Assembly (NCBI GenBank): GCA_050261415.1
Contig: JBLNDG010000121.1
Span: 1-16,181 of the forward strand
DNA from: JBLNDG01 sp050261415
Lineage (GTDB): Bacteria > Bacillota > Clostridia > Lutisporales > Lutisporaceae
Direction: 5' to 3'
DNA: 16,181 bases
Below the pieces are notes generated by a model. It worked only from the letters and a program-made list of their open reading frames with translations. It had not been told where the DNA came from and did not search any database. The position numbers were made by a program, and so were the translations under genes. Of the stretch, positions 1-7,003 are shown in pieces (the first letter of the stretch is position 1; each line of letters begins with the position of its first letter).

Positions 1-30
1 TGTCGCAGACTCAATTATACCAGAAAAAGG

Positions 31-70
31 GGGGTCATTGTTTTTTTATAATAAAAAACCTTGAAACCCC
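31..70. repeat. Imperfect inverted repeat upstream of the ABC cassette
   Basis: An outer GGGGT (31-35) pairs with ACCCC (66-70). An inner GTTTTTT (40-46) pairs with AAAAAAC (53-59) around a TATAAT loop (47-52). The two stems are separated by unpaired bases, so this is a weak, interrupted hairpin. It could be the tail of an upstream gene's terminator or part of the promoter region of the cassette. No well-spaced -35/-10 pair is convincing here: TTGAAA at 61-66 lies too far from the TATAAA/TAAAAT at 90-97. Confidence 0.25.
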
Positions 71-98
71 GATAAATAGCATGTTTCAATATAAAATA

Positions 99-118
99 AG
101 TGTAACTTAGTTTACACT
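99..118. promoter_or_regulatory. Operator-like dyad AGTGTAA-N6-TTACACT
   Basis: Perfect 7-bp arms, AGTGTAA (99-105) and TTACACT (112-118), surround a 6-bp spacer. The dyad lies just after the AT-rich TATAAAAT stretch (90-97) and 13 bp before the AGGAGG ribosome binding site (132-137) of the lipoprotein gene. That is where a repressor would block transcription initiation or early elongation. The AGTGTA/TACACT half-sites recall those I remember for the GntR-family regulator YtrA of Bacillus subtilis, but the spacing there is 13 bp rather than the 8 bp between the same hexamers here, so the resemblance is only suggestive. No regulator gene is present in the window. Confidence 0.4.
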
Positions 119-144
119 AACTGCAGTCAATAGGAGGTTTTTTT

Positions 145-1536
145 ATGAAGAAAGCTTTGATATTCTTGTTTGCATTGGTACTTATACTGACAGGGTGCAG
201 TAATTCTACGGATAAATACCAAGCTACCGGAGATATAGTGACTCCGGAGATTAACGGAAAAACACCTGAAATAACCATTTTGGCATATGGCGAAGACAAG
301 TTCATATTAGACTGTAAATACCTCATTGAATATAAAAATCAGTTTGAAAAAAATTATGGTATAAGAGTCAACTATGAAATACTTGGAGTCGGAGAGGGTT
401 CAGAGTTCGGTATCGATAATTACAAAAAGAAACTTACTACAAAACTATACACAAAAAATGGACCTGAGTTAATCCTCTATGATAGCAGAAGCGTTAATTT
501 ACAGTCATTGATACAACAAAATGCGATATCTGAAGTAAGAAATAATATACCGAACATTTCCAAAATATATAGTAATTTATTAAATAATGAAGTCTATTAT
601 GTACCTGTTGGAATTGAGTATAGACCAAGAGTAATGAACAAGAAAGTACTAGATAAGCTGAAAATACAAGAGCCCAGTCTCAATTGGACAAGAAAGGATT
701 ATTCTGAAATAAGAAAATTGTGGCTGTATAGCGGCAGGAGGCCTTTTACCAGGTTTGAGTATTATGACATTTGTGATGAAAATTTATCAGATATAAGCCT
801 ATTCAATAAAGATAACCACAGAACAAATATCAATACCGTACAAATGAAAGAAGCGATAAAGAATATTCAGAATGAGATATTTTCGGGAAATTATAGTTTA
901 AATAATGAATATACATATGAGAATTATTACAATATGATATTCGAGCCCCAATCAGAAGAATACAGAGATAATTTCAGTATTTGGAATTCTGAAGAATACA
1001 CTCGTAATAGTTTATGGGATATATCCTATGGAAGCAGCTACAATTTGTTAAGAGCTAAAAATATTAATTATGCAACAGCTTCAGGTGAAATGGTTATTTT
1101 ACCGAGGTTTAGTGATGAAAATTCATACATCGAATCTTATGGGTTCTTGGTAAATAAAAATGGCAAGAATAAGGAACTTGCTTATGAATTCCTAAATGGA
1201 TTATTGAGTAATGAAATTCAGCTCAAAATTTATCAAGAAGATGGATTCCTTTTCTACCCCGCTAATAAAGAAATAGAAAATACTATAGCAAACATAGAGA
1301 GTAAGGAAAAGCTTGATGATAAGGCTATTGCCCTTAAGAATTATGTGCTTCAAATGATAACTGGCGGCAAGTGCATAATGGATACTACCGTAAATGAAAA
1401 GGATATTGCTTTAAAGAATATGGTAGCTCGTGATATTACAAAATTAATCTTTGCAGACAAAAAATATACTGATGAGCAGATTAGCCTGGAGCTGCAAGAA
1501 TTGGATAACAAATACACCATGTGGCTGAATGAATAA
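145..1536 (+). CDS. ABC transporter solute-binding lipoprotein (family 1 type)
   Basis: Predicted extracellular, lipid-anchored substrate-binding protein of an ABC importer. The N-terminus is a lipoprotein signal peptide: basic MKK, a hydrophobic core, then lipobox LTGC with the modified cysteine at residue 18. The mature part (463 aa total) has the features of carbohydrate-type family 1 binding proteins: an early beta strand (ITILAYG, about residue 50), an NxKVLDKL-type segment near 170, and a late segment of the kind YGFLVNKN...AYEFLNGLL around 335-352. A strong AGGAGG (132-137) lies 7 nt before the ATG. It is the first gene of a five-gene plus-strand run; the next start follows 35 nt after its stop, and that neighbour is a MalF-type permease, which supports the role. 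The substrate cannot be told from sequence: sugars are usual for the family, but the unusual downstream partners make this uncertain. It is very AT-rich compared with genes after 5660. Confidence 0.85.
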   Translation: MKKALIFLFALVLILTGCSNSTDKYQATGDIVTPEINGKTPEITILAYGEDKFILDCKYLIEYKNQFEKNYGIRVNYEILGVGEGSEFGIDNYKKKLTTKLYTKNGPELILYDSRSVNLQSLIQQNAISEVRNNIPNISKIYSNLLNNEVYYVPVGIEYRPRVMNKKVLDKLKIQEPSLNWTRKDYSEIRKLWLYSGRRPFTRFEYYDICDENLSDISLFNKDNHRTNINTVQMKEAIKNIQNEIFSGNYSLNNEYTYENYYNMIFEPQSEEYRDNFSIWNSEEYTRNSLWDISYGSSYNLLRAKNINYATASGEMVILPRFSDENSYIESYGFLVNKNGKNKELAYEFLNGLLSNEIQLKIYQEDGFLFYPANKEIENTIANIESKEKLDDKAIALKNYVLQMITGGKCIMDTTVNEKDIALKNMVARDITKLIFADKKYTDEQISLELQELDNKYTMWLNE

Positions 1537-1571
1537 AAAGCTTCTTTGTATATTGTTAATAGGAGATCACT

Positions 1572-2396
1572 ATGATATATGAAAGTAAAAAAACTCAAGC
1601 AGGTCTCTTTATATTACCCAGCTTTGTAGGCTTTGCTATCCTATATTTAGTACCCTTTATATGGGGTATAAAGTACTCATTCAGCAACAGTGGATTTGAC
1701 AGCAGTTTTGTAGGATTACGCAACTACTATGAGATTTTATCCAGTAGTGCATTTAGACTGGCACTTATAAACACAGTTTTATTTATGGTAGTGTCAATCC
1801 CACTTATTATGCTTATTTCCTTTATTTTAGCCATTTCGATATATGAGTTAAAACTACCCAGATTCACATATTTGTTTTTAGTATTGCCGATTGCAATCCC
1901 TTCCTCTTCTGTTGCAGGATTTTTTAGAAAGCTGATGGGTACAGGTCCCCTCTGCCTAATGAACTCTGAATATGCACTGTTAGGAGTAATAGCTATTTTT
2001 ATTTGGAAAAACAGTGGATATAATCTCATTATTTTTTTGTCCGGATTGCTGCAATTGGACAAAGCCAGTATTGAAGCTGCGGAAATGGATGGAGCCAACT
2101 ATATTCAAAAATTATGGCATATAATACTTCCCCAATGTACCCCCACTACCGTATTGGTCGGAATTGTAACCGTCATTAATTCATTTAAGGTTTTCAAGGA
2201 TGTATATATATTGCAAGGCAGTTATCCAAACCCGCGCATTTATATGCTTCAGCACTATATGAACAATAAGTTCGTAGATCTCCAGTATGAGAAGCTTACT
2301 TCGGCTGCCTATTTATTTGCGCTTATTATTTTTTTATTTGCTTTTATCCTTCTCTTTGCAGACATAAAGTATGGGAAAAAAGTAGGTGAGAAATAG
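1572..2396 (+). CDS. ABC transporter permease, MalF/UgpA type
   Basis: Integral membrane subunit of a carbohydrate-type (CUT1) ABC importer, 274 aa. Hydrophobic segments at roughly residues 12-32, 65-90, 98-117, 134-157, 188-210 and 248-268 give the expected six helices. The cytoplasmic coupling loop (EAA motif) that docks the ATPase is clear at about 168-187, beginning EAAEMDGA and ending near IILP. The start is supported by AGGAG at 1561-1565. It sits between the binding-protein gene (35-nt gap) and the second permease (1-nt gap to the preferred start), so the two permeases probably form a heterodimer. No ATPase gene accompanies them. CUT1 systems of Firmicutes often borrow a shared MsmK/UgpC-type ATPase, so this alone is not abnormal. 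Confidence 0.88.
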   Translation: MIYESKKTQAGLFILPSFVGFAILYLVPFIWGIKYSFSNSGFDSSFVGLRNYYEILSSSAFRLALINTVLFMVVSIPLIMLISFILAISIYELKLPRFTYLFLVLPIAIPSSSVAGFFRKLMGTGPLCLMNSEYALLGVIAIFIWKNSGYNLIIFLSGLLQLDKASIEAAEMDGANYIQKLWHIILPQCTPTTVLVGIVTVINSFKVFKDVYILQGSYPNPRIYMLQHYMNNKFVDLQYEKLTSAAYLFALIIFLFAFILLFADIKYGKKVGEK

Positions 2397-2397
2397 A

Positions 2398-3222
2398 ATG
2401 AAACGATTACTTTCCTCTATTGTTATTCTTATATCCGTTATATATTTACTTCCTATTCTTTATACCATTACAAACTCATTCATGACCGAACAACAAATAA
2501 ATACTCAATATATTCAGTTGATTTCGGAGCAATTCAACTTGCAACAGTACTATATAATTGCATTATATAAAGGTGAATATTTCAAGTTTTTTATGAACTC
2601 TGTCATAATCACAATTTCGATTATAGCCGGCCAAGTGTTTATAGGTATATTTGCTGCATATGCATTTGCAAAAATGAACTTCAGAGGCAGCAATATATTG
2701 TTTTTTATATATATTATTGCTGTATTGCTTCCATTTCAAGTGACATTGGTACCAAACTATTTATTGTTTGACATGTCGAGAAGAATACTGGATATAAACC
2801 TTTTGGATACTCATATGGCAATAATACTTCCAGGTGTGTTTTCATCATTTGGAGTATTTCTTTTAAAGCAGTTTATAAAGGGAGTTCCTGATGAAATGAT
2901 TGAATCGGCTAGAATTGATGGAGCCAGCTATATCAGAATATTGATTCAAGTCATATTCCCAGTAATAAAGCCCGCTATTTACTCACTTATAGTGCTTACT
3001 TTTATTGACAACTGGAATCTCTTGGAACAAGCTGTAGTATTTCTGGATACTCCAAGCAAATTACCCTTATCGGTATACTTGGAAAACATTTATCATGATG
3101 ATAATAAAGTGTTTTACGCTGGTTCTGTTCTTTATATTATTCCAGCTCTATTTGTTTTTCTTAAAGGTGAAAAGTACCTGAGAGATGGCTTTGTTACAGG
3201 AGGTTTACTCGATGATAAGTAA
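2398..3222 (+). CDS. ABC transporter permease, MalG/UgpE type
   Basis: Second membrane subunit of the importer, 274 aa from the chosen start. The EAA loop is present at about residues 169-188 (ESARIDGASY...IFP), and N-terminal, middle and C-terminal helices are evident (about 7-25, 66-90, 98-120, 138-160, 185-205, 238-256). An in-frame GTG at 2386 would lengthen the protein by four residues, but it lies inside the ribosome binding site AGGTGAG (2384-2390). The ATG at 2398 sits at proper spacing, one base after the upstream stop, and is preferred. The 3' end overlaps the start of the adaptor gene by 11 nt, indicating translational coupling of the importer genes with the MacA-like gene. Product assignment is firm; substrate is unknown. 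Confidence 0.88.
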   Translation: MKRLLSSIVILISVIYLLPILYTITNSFMTEQQINTQYIQLISEQFNLQQYYIIALYKGEYFKFFMNSVIITISIIAGQVFIGIFAAYAFAKMNFRGSNILFFIYIIAVLLPFQVTLVPNYLLFDMSRRILDINLLDTHMAIILPGVFSSFGVFLLKQFIKGVPDEMIESARIDGASYIRILIQVIFPVIKPAIYSLIVLTFIDNWNLLEQAVVFLDTPSKLPLSVYLENIYHDDNKVFYAGSVLYIIPALFVFLKGEKYLRDGFVTGGLLDDK

Positions 3223-4510
3223 AATACTAAAAAGCACTCAAAATATTGTAATCGGCTTTTTTCTCATAGTTTTCCTAATGGGTTTTTTCTCAAAATCAGT
3301 AATTAACCTTTTCTTGCCAAAGGTACAAGTAGCAGCAGCCAATAAATCACCGGTAGAACGTACTTTTGATTTGAAGGGCGTGATAATCCCAAAGGATACA
3401 ACAAAAGTTTTTTTCCCGGGAGATGTAATAATAGACAAATACTTTGTCAAGGTTGGAGATACGGTGTCCGCTGGCGACCCTATATTCAGGATAAACACAG
3501 GGTACGGAATAAGCAATTCCAAGTGGGACCTCAATCTTCTTGAAAATGAGCTAAAGAATGAAAAGCTTGTACTGGATTCATTATTATCAAATGATTTTGC
3601 AGCTGTAAAAAATGAAATAGCTCTGCTTGAGGAAAAATTCAAAAAAAGTAAAGATGATTTAAAGAAACAGGAATTGTTATACAGCATTGGTTCAATACCC
3701 AAGTCAGACTTGGATGCATTAATTTCCGATGTTAAAGAACAGGAATTTTCTATTGAAAAGAATAAAGCCCAACTGAAAGAAACGCAAAATCAAAATGAAA
3801 TTTCAATTAAAGAAACAGAAAATGACATCAACAAAATTCAGATGGAAATATCTGAAGCAAAAAAAGCCTGTTCCTTTTATTCCAATGTTGATGATGAGGG
3901 AATATATTATTCTGAGGTTAGCGGAATTGTTCTTAATCTTAACCTAGAAAATGTAATACTTCCACAGGACAGCATTATTATTGAAACATCTGTAAATGTA
4001 GATAAGAACAGTCTACTTTATTCGGCTAGTATCAATGATTCTGATAACAGTTTTATAAGAGATGCTAAAGAAATTAATGTTGATGTCAATAACGGCAGAG
4101 GCACAGCTATCGCTAAGATAACTAATTTCAGCAAGGTGTCTGAGAATAACACGGTTACAATTATCGGTGAATTCACAGACACAGATATAAATGATCTGGT
4201 AATAGGTCAAAAGCTGGGTGGAAAAATCAAAAAAATATATCCTTGTAATGAATATCTCAGCATACCTAAAGCTTCTATAGTTCCAATCCAAGGATTTTCC
4301 GAAGGGAAAAACGGTTTGGTGTATTTGCTGGATGAAAAGGATGGGCTCCTCGGGAAGGAATATATCGCTAAAGAAAAAGAAGTTAAAATTATTGCAATAG
4401 GCGATAAGGAAGTAATTGTCTCCGGGCTTGAATCTTATAATGACCCTAAAGTTATTGTAAACCTGACTTACAAAGTAAAAAATGGCGTGAAGGTGTTTCT
4501 ATGTCAATAA
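3212..4510 (+). CDS. HlyD/MacA-type membrane fusion (adaptor) protein
   Basis: Predicted membrane-anchored adaptor of an efflux-type ABC system, 432 aa. One N-terminal transmembrane helix (about residues 11-33) is followed by a half-lipoyl segment (about 70-94, containing VGDTVSAGDP). A charged helical hairpin follows (about 102-222), then the second lipoyl half (about 231-258, YYSEVSGIV) and beta-rich barrel and membrane-proximal domains to the C-terminus. The hairpin turn carries LLYSIGSIPKSDLDAL, close to the tip motif of MacA-like adaptors. The ATG at 3212 is preferred over one at 3185 because AGGAGG (199 to 204 bases after position 3000) precedes it at proper spacing. It overlaps the permease gene before it by 11 nt and the FtsX-like gene after it by 10 nt, so all are co-translated. 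The known role of such proteins is to organise substrate transfer with a MacB-type ABC protein; that partner's ATPase part is missing here. Confidence 0.82.
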   Translation: MISKILKSTQNIVIGFFLIVFLMGFFSKSVINLFLPKVQVAAANKSPVERTFDLKGVIIPKDTTKVFFPGDVIIDKYFVKVGDTVSAGDPIFRINTGYGISNSKWDLNLLENELKNEKLVLDSLLSNDFAAVKNEIALLEEKFKKSKDDLKKQELLYSIGSIPKSDLDALISDVKEQEFSIEKNKAQLKETQNQNEISIKETENDINKIQMEISEAKKACSFYSNVDDEGIYYSEVSGIVLNLNLENVILPQDSIIIETSVNVDKNSLLYSASINDSDNSFIRDAKEINVDVNNGRGTAIAKITNFSKVSENNTVTIIGEFTDTDINDLVIGQKLGGKIKKIYPCNEYLSIPKASIVPIQGFSEGKNGLVYLLDEKDGLLGKEYIAKEKEVKIIAIGDKEVIVSGLESYNDPKVIVNLTYKVKNGVKVFLCQ

Positions 4511-5550
4511 GAAAGATCTATTCTTCTGTCGCAGTAATTGTATTTATATTACTGGTTTTATGTTGTAATTACTACTTAACACAGAAATATAATCTCAATA
4601 CTGTAGAATTCCATTTATCAAATGATATTACTCAGCAGGACCTGGAATCAATTGGAGAATATCAGGTTGGAAGAATATATACTATAAATTACATACTTAG
4701 GCATAACGATAGTAAAATAATCATGACTTTAGGCAAAGACAATTTTATGGAAGATATCCCCATAAGTAAAGGGTATTTTGGCGTTGAACCAAACGATACC
4801 GGGATTGTAATAGGCGATAAAATTGCAGATAAGCATTTCCATTCCACAGATATAATCGGCAGTTATTTTGATATTTTAGGGAGTAGCTATAGAATTCAAG
4901 GCATAAAAAAAAATAGTATAGAAATATATATACCATTTAATCCAAAATTACAAGATCAAGGGTGGCAAAAAAAAGTAATTAGATGCAACATTAATGAAAG
5001 TAAAGATTTCTATATGATTGTTGATGCAATAAACAACCATTTGAACTCATTAGGTCTGGATATAATAGACATTATAATATATAAAGAATTAGTTTTCAGG
5101 TATAATAATCTGGTATTAGTAATATTCATTATTTATTTAGTTTATCTTGCCCATATAATTAGTAAGCGAATGGTTAAGTCTATTATTAACATAAAAAAGG
5201 AATATTTGAAAACGAGCAGAATTACTTACTTCAAGGATTACCTCTATTCTAACAGAATAAGTATACTTCACATCACCATTATGTTATTAACATTGTCTTT
5301 TTTAGTCATTGTCATATTCAAATCCATTTTGTTAATTAAAATACCTCCAACAGCCATTCCCGATAACTTATTCTCTCTTGGCAGCTATATAGATGTTATT
5401 AAGTCAAATTATGAAAAATACAATCTCCGATTAAATACAGGCATTGATAACATACTTATGGACTCTCTAACCGTTAATTTTGTAATAATATTATACCCTG
5501 TAATGATTTTTGCCTTATGGTATTTTAAAAAAGCTAAAAATGTAAATTAA
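4501..5550 (+). CDS. MacB/FtsX-like ABC permease without ATPase domain
   Basis: Membrane protein of 349 aa with the MacB/FtsX layout: one N-terminal helix (about 7-26), a long extracytoplasmic region (about 27-200), then three helices (about 203-221, 254-278, 322-342). The external part shows a weak MacB periplasmic-core signature: GYFG...GIVIGDKIADKHF (about 91-113) followed by IIGSYFDILG and YRIQGI (about 118-135), corresponding to the VIG..VA..LF...G..I.I.G..F.V.GV pattern of that family. No Walker A or ABC signature is present, so an ATPase must come from elsewhere if this is an active mechanotransmission machine. The start overlaps the adaptor gene by 10 nt and has GAAGGTG (4489-4495) as ribosome binding site. 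Being last, coupled and next to a MacA-like protein supports the assignment; sequence divergence keeps confidence moderate. Confidence 0.65.
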   Translation: MSIRKIYSSVAVIVFILLVLCCNYYLTQKYNLNTVEFHLSNDITQQDLESIGEYQVGRIYTINYILRHNDSKIIMTLGKDNFMEDIPISKGYFGVEPNDTGIVIGDKIADKHFHSTDIIGSYFDILGSSYRIQGIKKNSIEIYIPFNPKLQDQGWQKKVIRCNINESKDFYMIVDAINNHLNSLGLDIIDIIIYKELVFRYNNLVLVIFIIYLVYLAHIISKRMVKSIINIKKEYLKTSRITYFKDYLYSNRISILHITIMLLTLSFLVIVIFKSILLIKIPPTAIPDNLFSLGSYIDVIKSNYEKYNLRLNTGIDNILMDSLTVNFVIILYPVMIFALWYFKKAKNVN

Positions 5551-5573
5551 ACGCTTGTTATTGTACGATATTA

Positions 5574-5635
5574 ATATTTTTATAACACAAGGCCTAGCAG
5601 AATAATTGCTGCTAGGCCTTGTGTTATAAAAATAT
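5574..5635. terminator. Perfect 27-bp inverted repeat between convergent genes
   Basis: Arms 5574-5600 and 5609-5635 are exactly complementary over 27 bp around an 8-nt loop (5601-5608). The 15-bp inner stem is moderately GC-rich (core GGCCTAGCAG). It lies 23 nt after the FtsX-like gene and 24 nt before the 3' end of the minus-strand LiaF-like gene, so a bidirectional transcription stop is the simplest reading. The flanks are the reverse of a canonical intrinsic terminator: each strand has its T-run before the stem and an A-run after it. Other possible roles are RNA end protection or a small palindromic repeat element. Confidence 0.55.
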
Positions 5636-5659
5636 ATATGAACAGCTTGCGCTGGACCT

Positions 5660-6157
5660 CTATTTATTGTCTTTTTTTCTGCCCCTGCCTGTTATCACGG
5701 CTATGCCTATTACAATCAACAGAAGCGGTATGAAATAATCCTTCAGATCGAACCTTATATAGTTTCTAAAAAGGGCTGACGCACCTATTCCTCCAAGGAT
5801 TACAACCGGAACCAGAAGTCCTTTGTCATGACTGCCGAATATATAAAGCTCCAGCAGTCCTATTGCAACACCTATCAGGAACAGCGGCCAGAGATTTGCC
5901 ATCAGGTGCCACCCGAAAAACACATTGGCATAAAAAAGTGCCCCGTAAGTAGTAAGTATCCCCCCTGGTACAAGTATACCGGGATTCTTATCTATTCCCG
6001 TAAAAAAGGCAAAATGCATATAAAGCCCGGGAATCAGCAAAGCCAAAGGCCATACAAAACTCCATGAAAAGTTCAAATATCCCAGATTTGACATGAGAAA
6101 CAATGCTCCCAGAGCTATGAATATTGAGCCTATTACAATATTGGAATTTTTATTCAT
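5660..6157 (-). CDS. LiaF/LiaI-like six-helix membrane protein
   Basis: Small integral membrane protein of 165 aa with about six hydrophobic segments (7-24, 33-52, 60-80, 88-107, 113-130, 141-157) and a basic C-terminal tail (GRGRKKDNK). Repeated patterns such as GSIFIALGALFLMSNLGY followed by WPLALLIPGL resemble the TM domain found in LiaI/LiaF and DUF5668-type proteins, which in Bacillus belong to cell-envelope stress modules. There is no LiaF C-terminal soluble domain and no adjacent two-component system, so a LiaF function is not claimed. Start is backed by AAGGAGGT on the minus strand (6163-6170). It is a single gene, divergent from the formate-folate gene and convergent with the ABC cassette. 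Confidence 0.7.
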   Translation of the reverse strand: MNKNSNIVIGSIFIALGALFLMSNLGYLNFSWSFVWPLALLIPGLYMHFAFFTGIDKNPGILVPGGILTTYGALFYANVFFGWHLMANLWPLFLIGVAIGLLELYIFGSHDKGLLVPVVILGGIGASALFRNYIRFDLKDYFIPLLLIVIGIAVITGRGRKKDNK

Positions 6158-6274
6158 GATTTACCTCCTTGTGTAAAAGCCATAAATTTCAATAAAATAT
6201 ACTATATCGATGGTTATGCCTATAGCATTGCATATATATTTCAGGCATCGTCAGCCTAACCATTTTGGCCTTCT

Positions 6275-6295
6275 ATAGTATTATACGCATACTAT
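6275..6295. promoter_or_regulatory. Dyad ATAGTAT-N7-ATACTAT in the divergent intergenic region
   Basis: Perfect 7-bp arms (6275-6281 and 6289-6295) lie midway between the divergent LiaF-like gene and the folate gene. The dyad covers a minus-strand TATAAT (6285-6280) and touches a plus-strand TTGACG (6295-6300), so it could be an operator controlling one or both directions. A further plus-strand TATAAT is at 6328-6333, but no well-placed -35 accompanies either -10, so promoter positions stay open. The rest of 6158-6399 is AT-rich with no gene seen. Confidence 0.3.
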
Positions 6296-6399
6296 TGACG
6301 TATGTCTGAGAAAATAATTAACATTTGTATAATATGTTCAACCCGTGGTAGTATTATAAATATAGGTATTTATGGGCAAAAAACGTATGGAGGATAAAA

Positions 6400-6981
6400 A
6401 TGAAGGACCTTATCAGAAAACAAATGCTGGAGCGCCGCAGCGGCATGAATACTGGCGATGTAGAAAAGTTAAGCGGTTCTATAATGGAAAGGCTTTTAGA
6501 GAGCGGACTTCTATCCTGCTTATCGGATATTATGGTTTACCTGGATTTCAAAAAGGAGGTGAAAACAGACTCAATAATAAGCTACTGCCTGGAAAATGGG
6601 AAAAATATATATGTTCCGGTGTGTATACCGGAAACCCATGAGCTTGTAGCTTCCAGAATTGTAAGCCTGGATGATCTGCATTCCGGGTTTTATGGGATCC
6701 GGGAACCGGGATTACACAGCATAAGGCTTTCAGATAGCAGGCTTCTTGATTTGATTCTTGTACCCGGCGTCGCCTTTGATAAGTCCGGGAACAGGTTGGG
6801 CTTTGGTGCAGGCTATTATGACAGATTTATGAGCCGTCTGGGCTCTGGAGTAAAAAAAGTTGCACTGGCCTATTCTTTCCAGCTTGTTGACCAGGTACCC
6901 TCCGGTGAATATGATGTACCTCTGGACTTCATAGTTACGGAAAAGGAAATTATAAATTGTACAGGTAAAAACGTGCAATAA
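6400..6981 (+). CDS. ygfA: 5-formyltetrahydrofolate cyclo-ligase
   Basis: Cytoplasmic enzyme of one-carbon folate metabolism that uses ATP to convert 5-formyl-THF to 5,10-methenyl-THF. The 193-aa length is normal. The diagnostic motif is complete: VPGVAFDKSGNRLGFGAGYY (121-140) followed by DR, containing the glycine-rich substrate/phosphate segment. An upstream YGIREP (98-103) and a basic N-terminal helix (MKDLIRKQMLERR) are also typical. The ATG is preceded by TGGAGG a few bases upstream. A 22-nt gap to the first CHR gene suggests co-transcription, although no metabolic link between folate salvage and chromate transport is known. Alternative symbols are fau or yqgN. Confidence 0.93.
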   Translation: MKDLIRKQMLERRSGMNTGDVEKLSGSIMERLLESGLLSCLSDIMVYLDFKKEVKTDSIISYCLENGKNIYVPVCIPETHELVASRIVSLDDLHSGFYGIREPGLHSIRLSDSRLLDLILVPGVAFDKSGNRLGFGAGYYDRFMSRLGSGVKKVALAYSFQLVDQVPSGEYDVPLDFIVTEKEIINCTGKNVQ

Positions 6982-7003
6982 TATACATATAGAAGGTGAT
7001 ATA

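Noticed and set aside
61..97. Sigma-A promoter TTGAAA (61-66) with TATAAA/TAAAAT (90-97)
   Set aside because: The spacing of 23 to 25 bp is too long for a standard promoter, and no alternative -35 at 16-18 bp was convincing.
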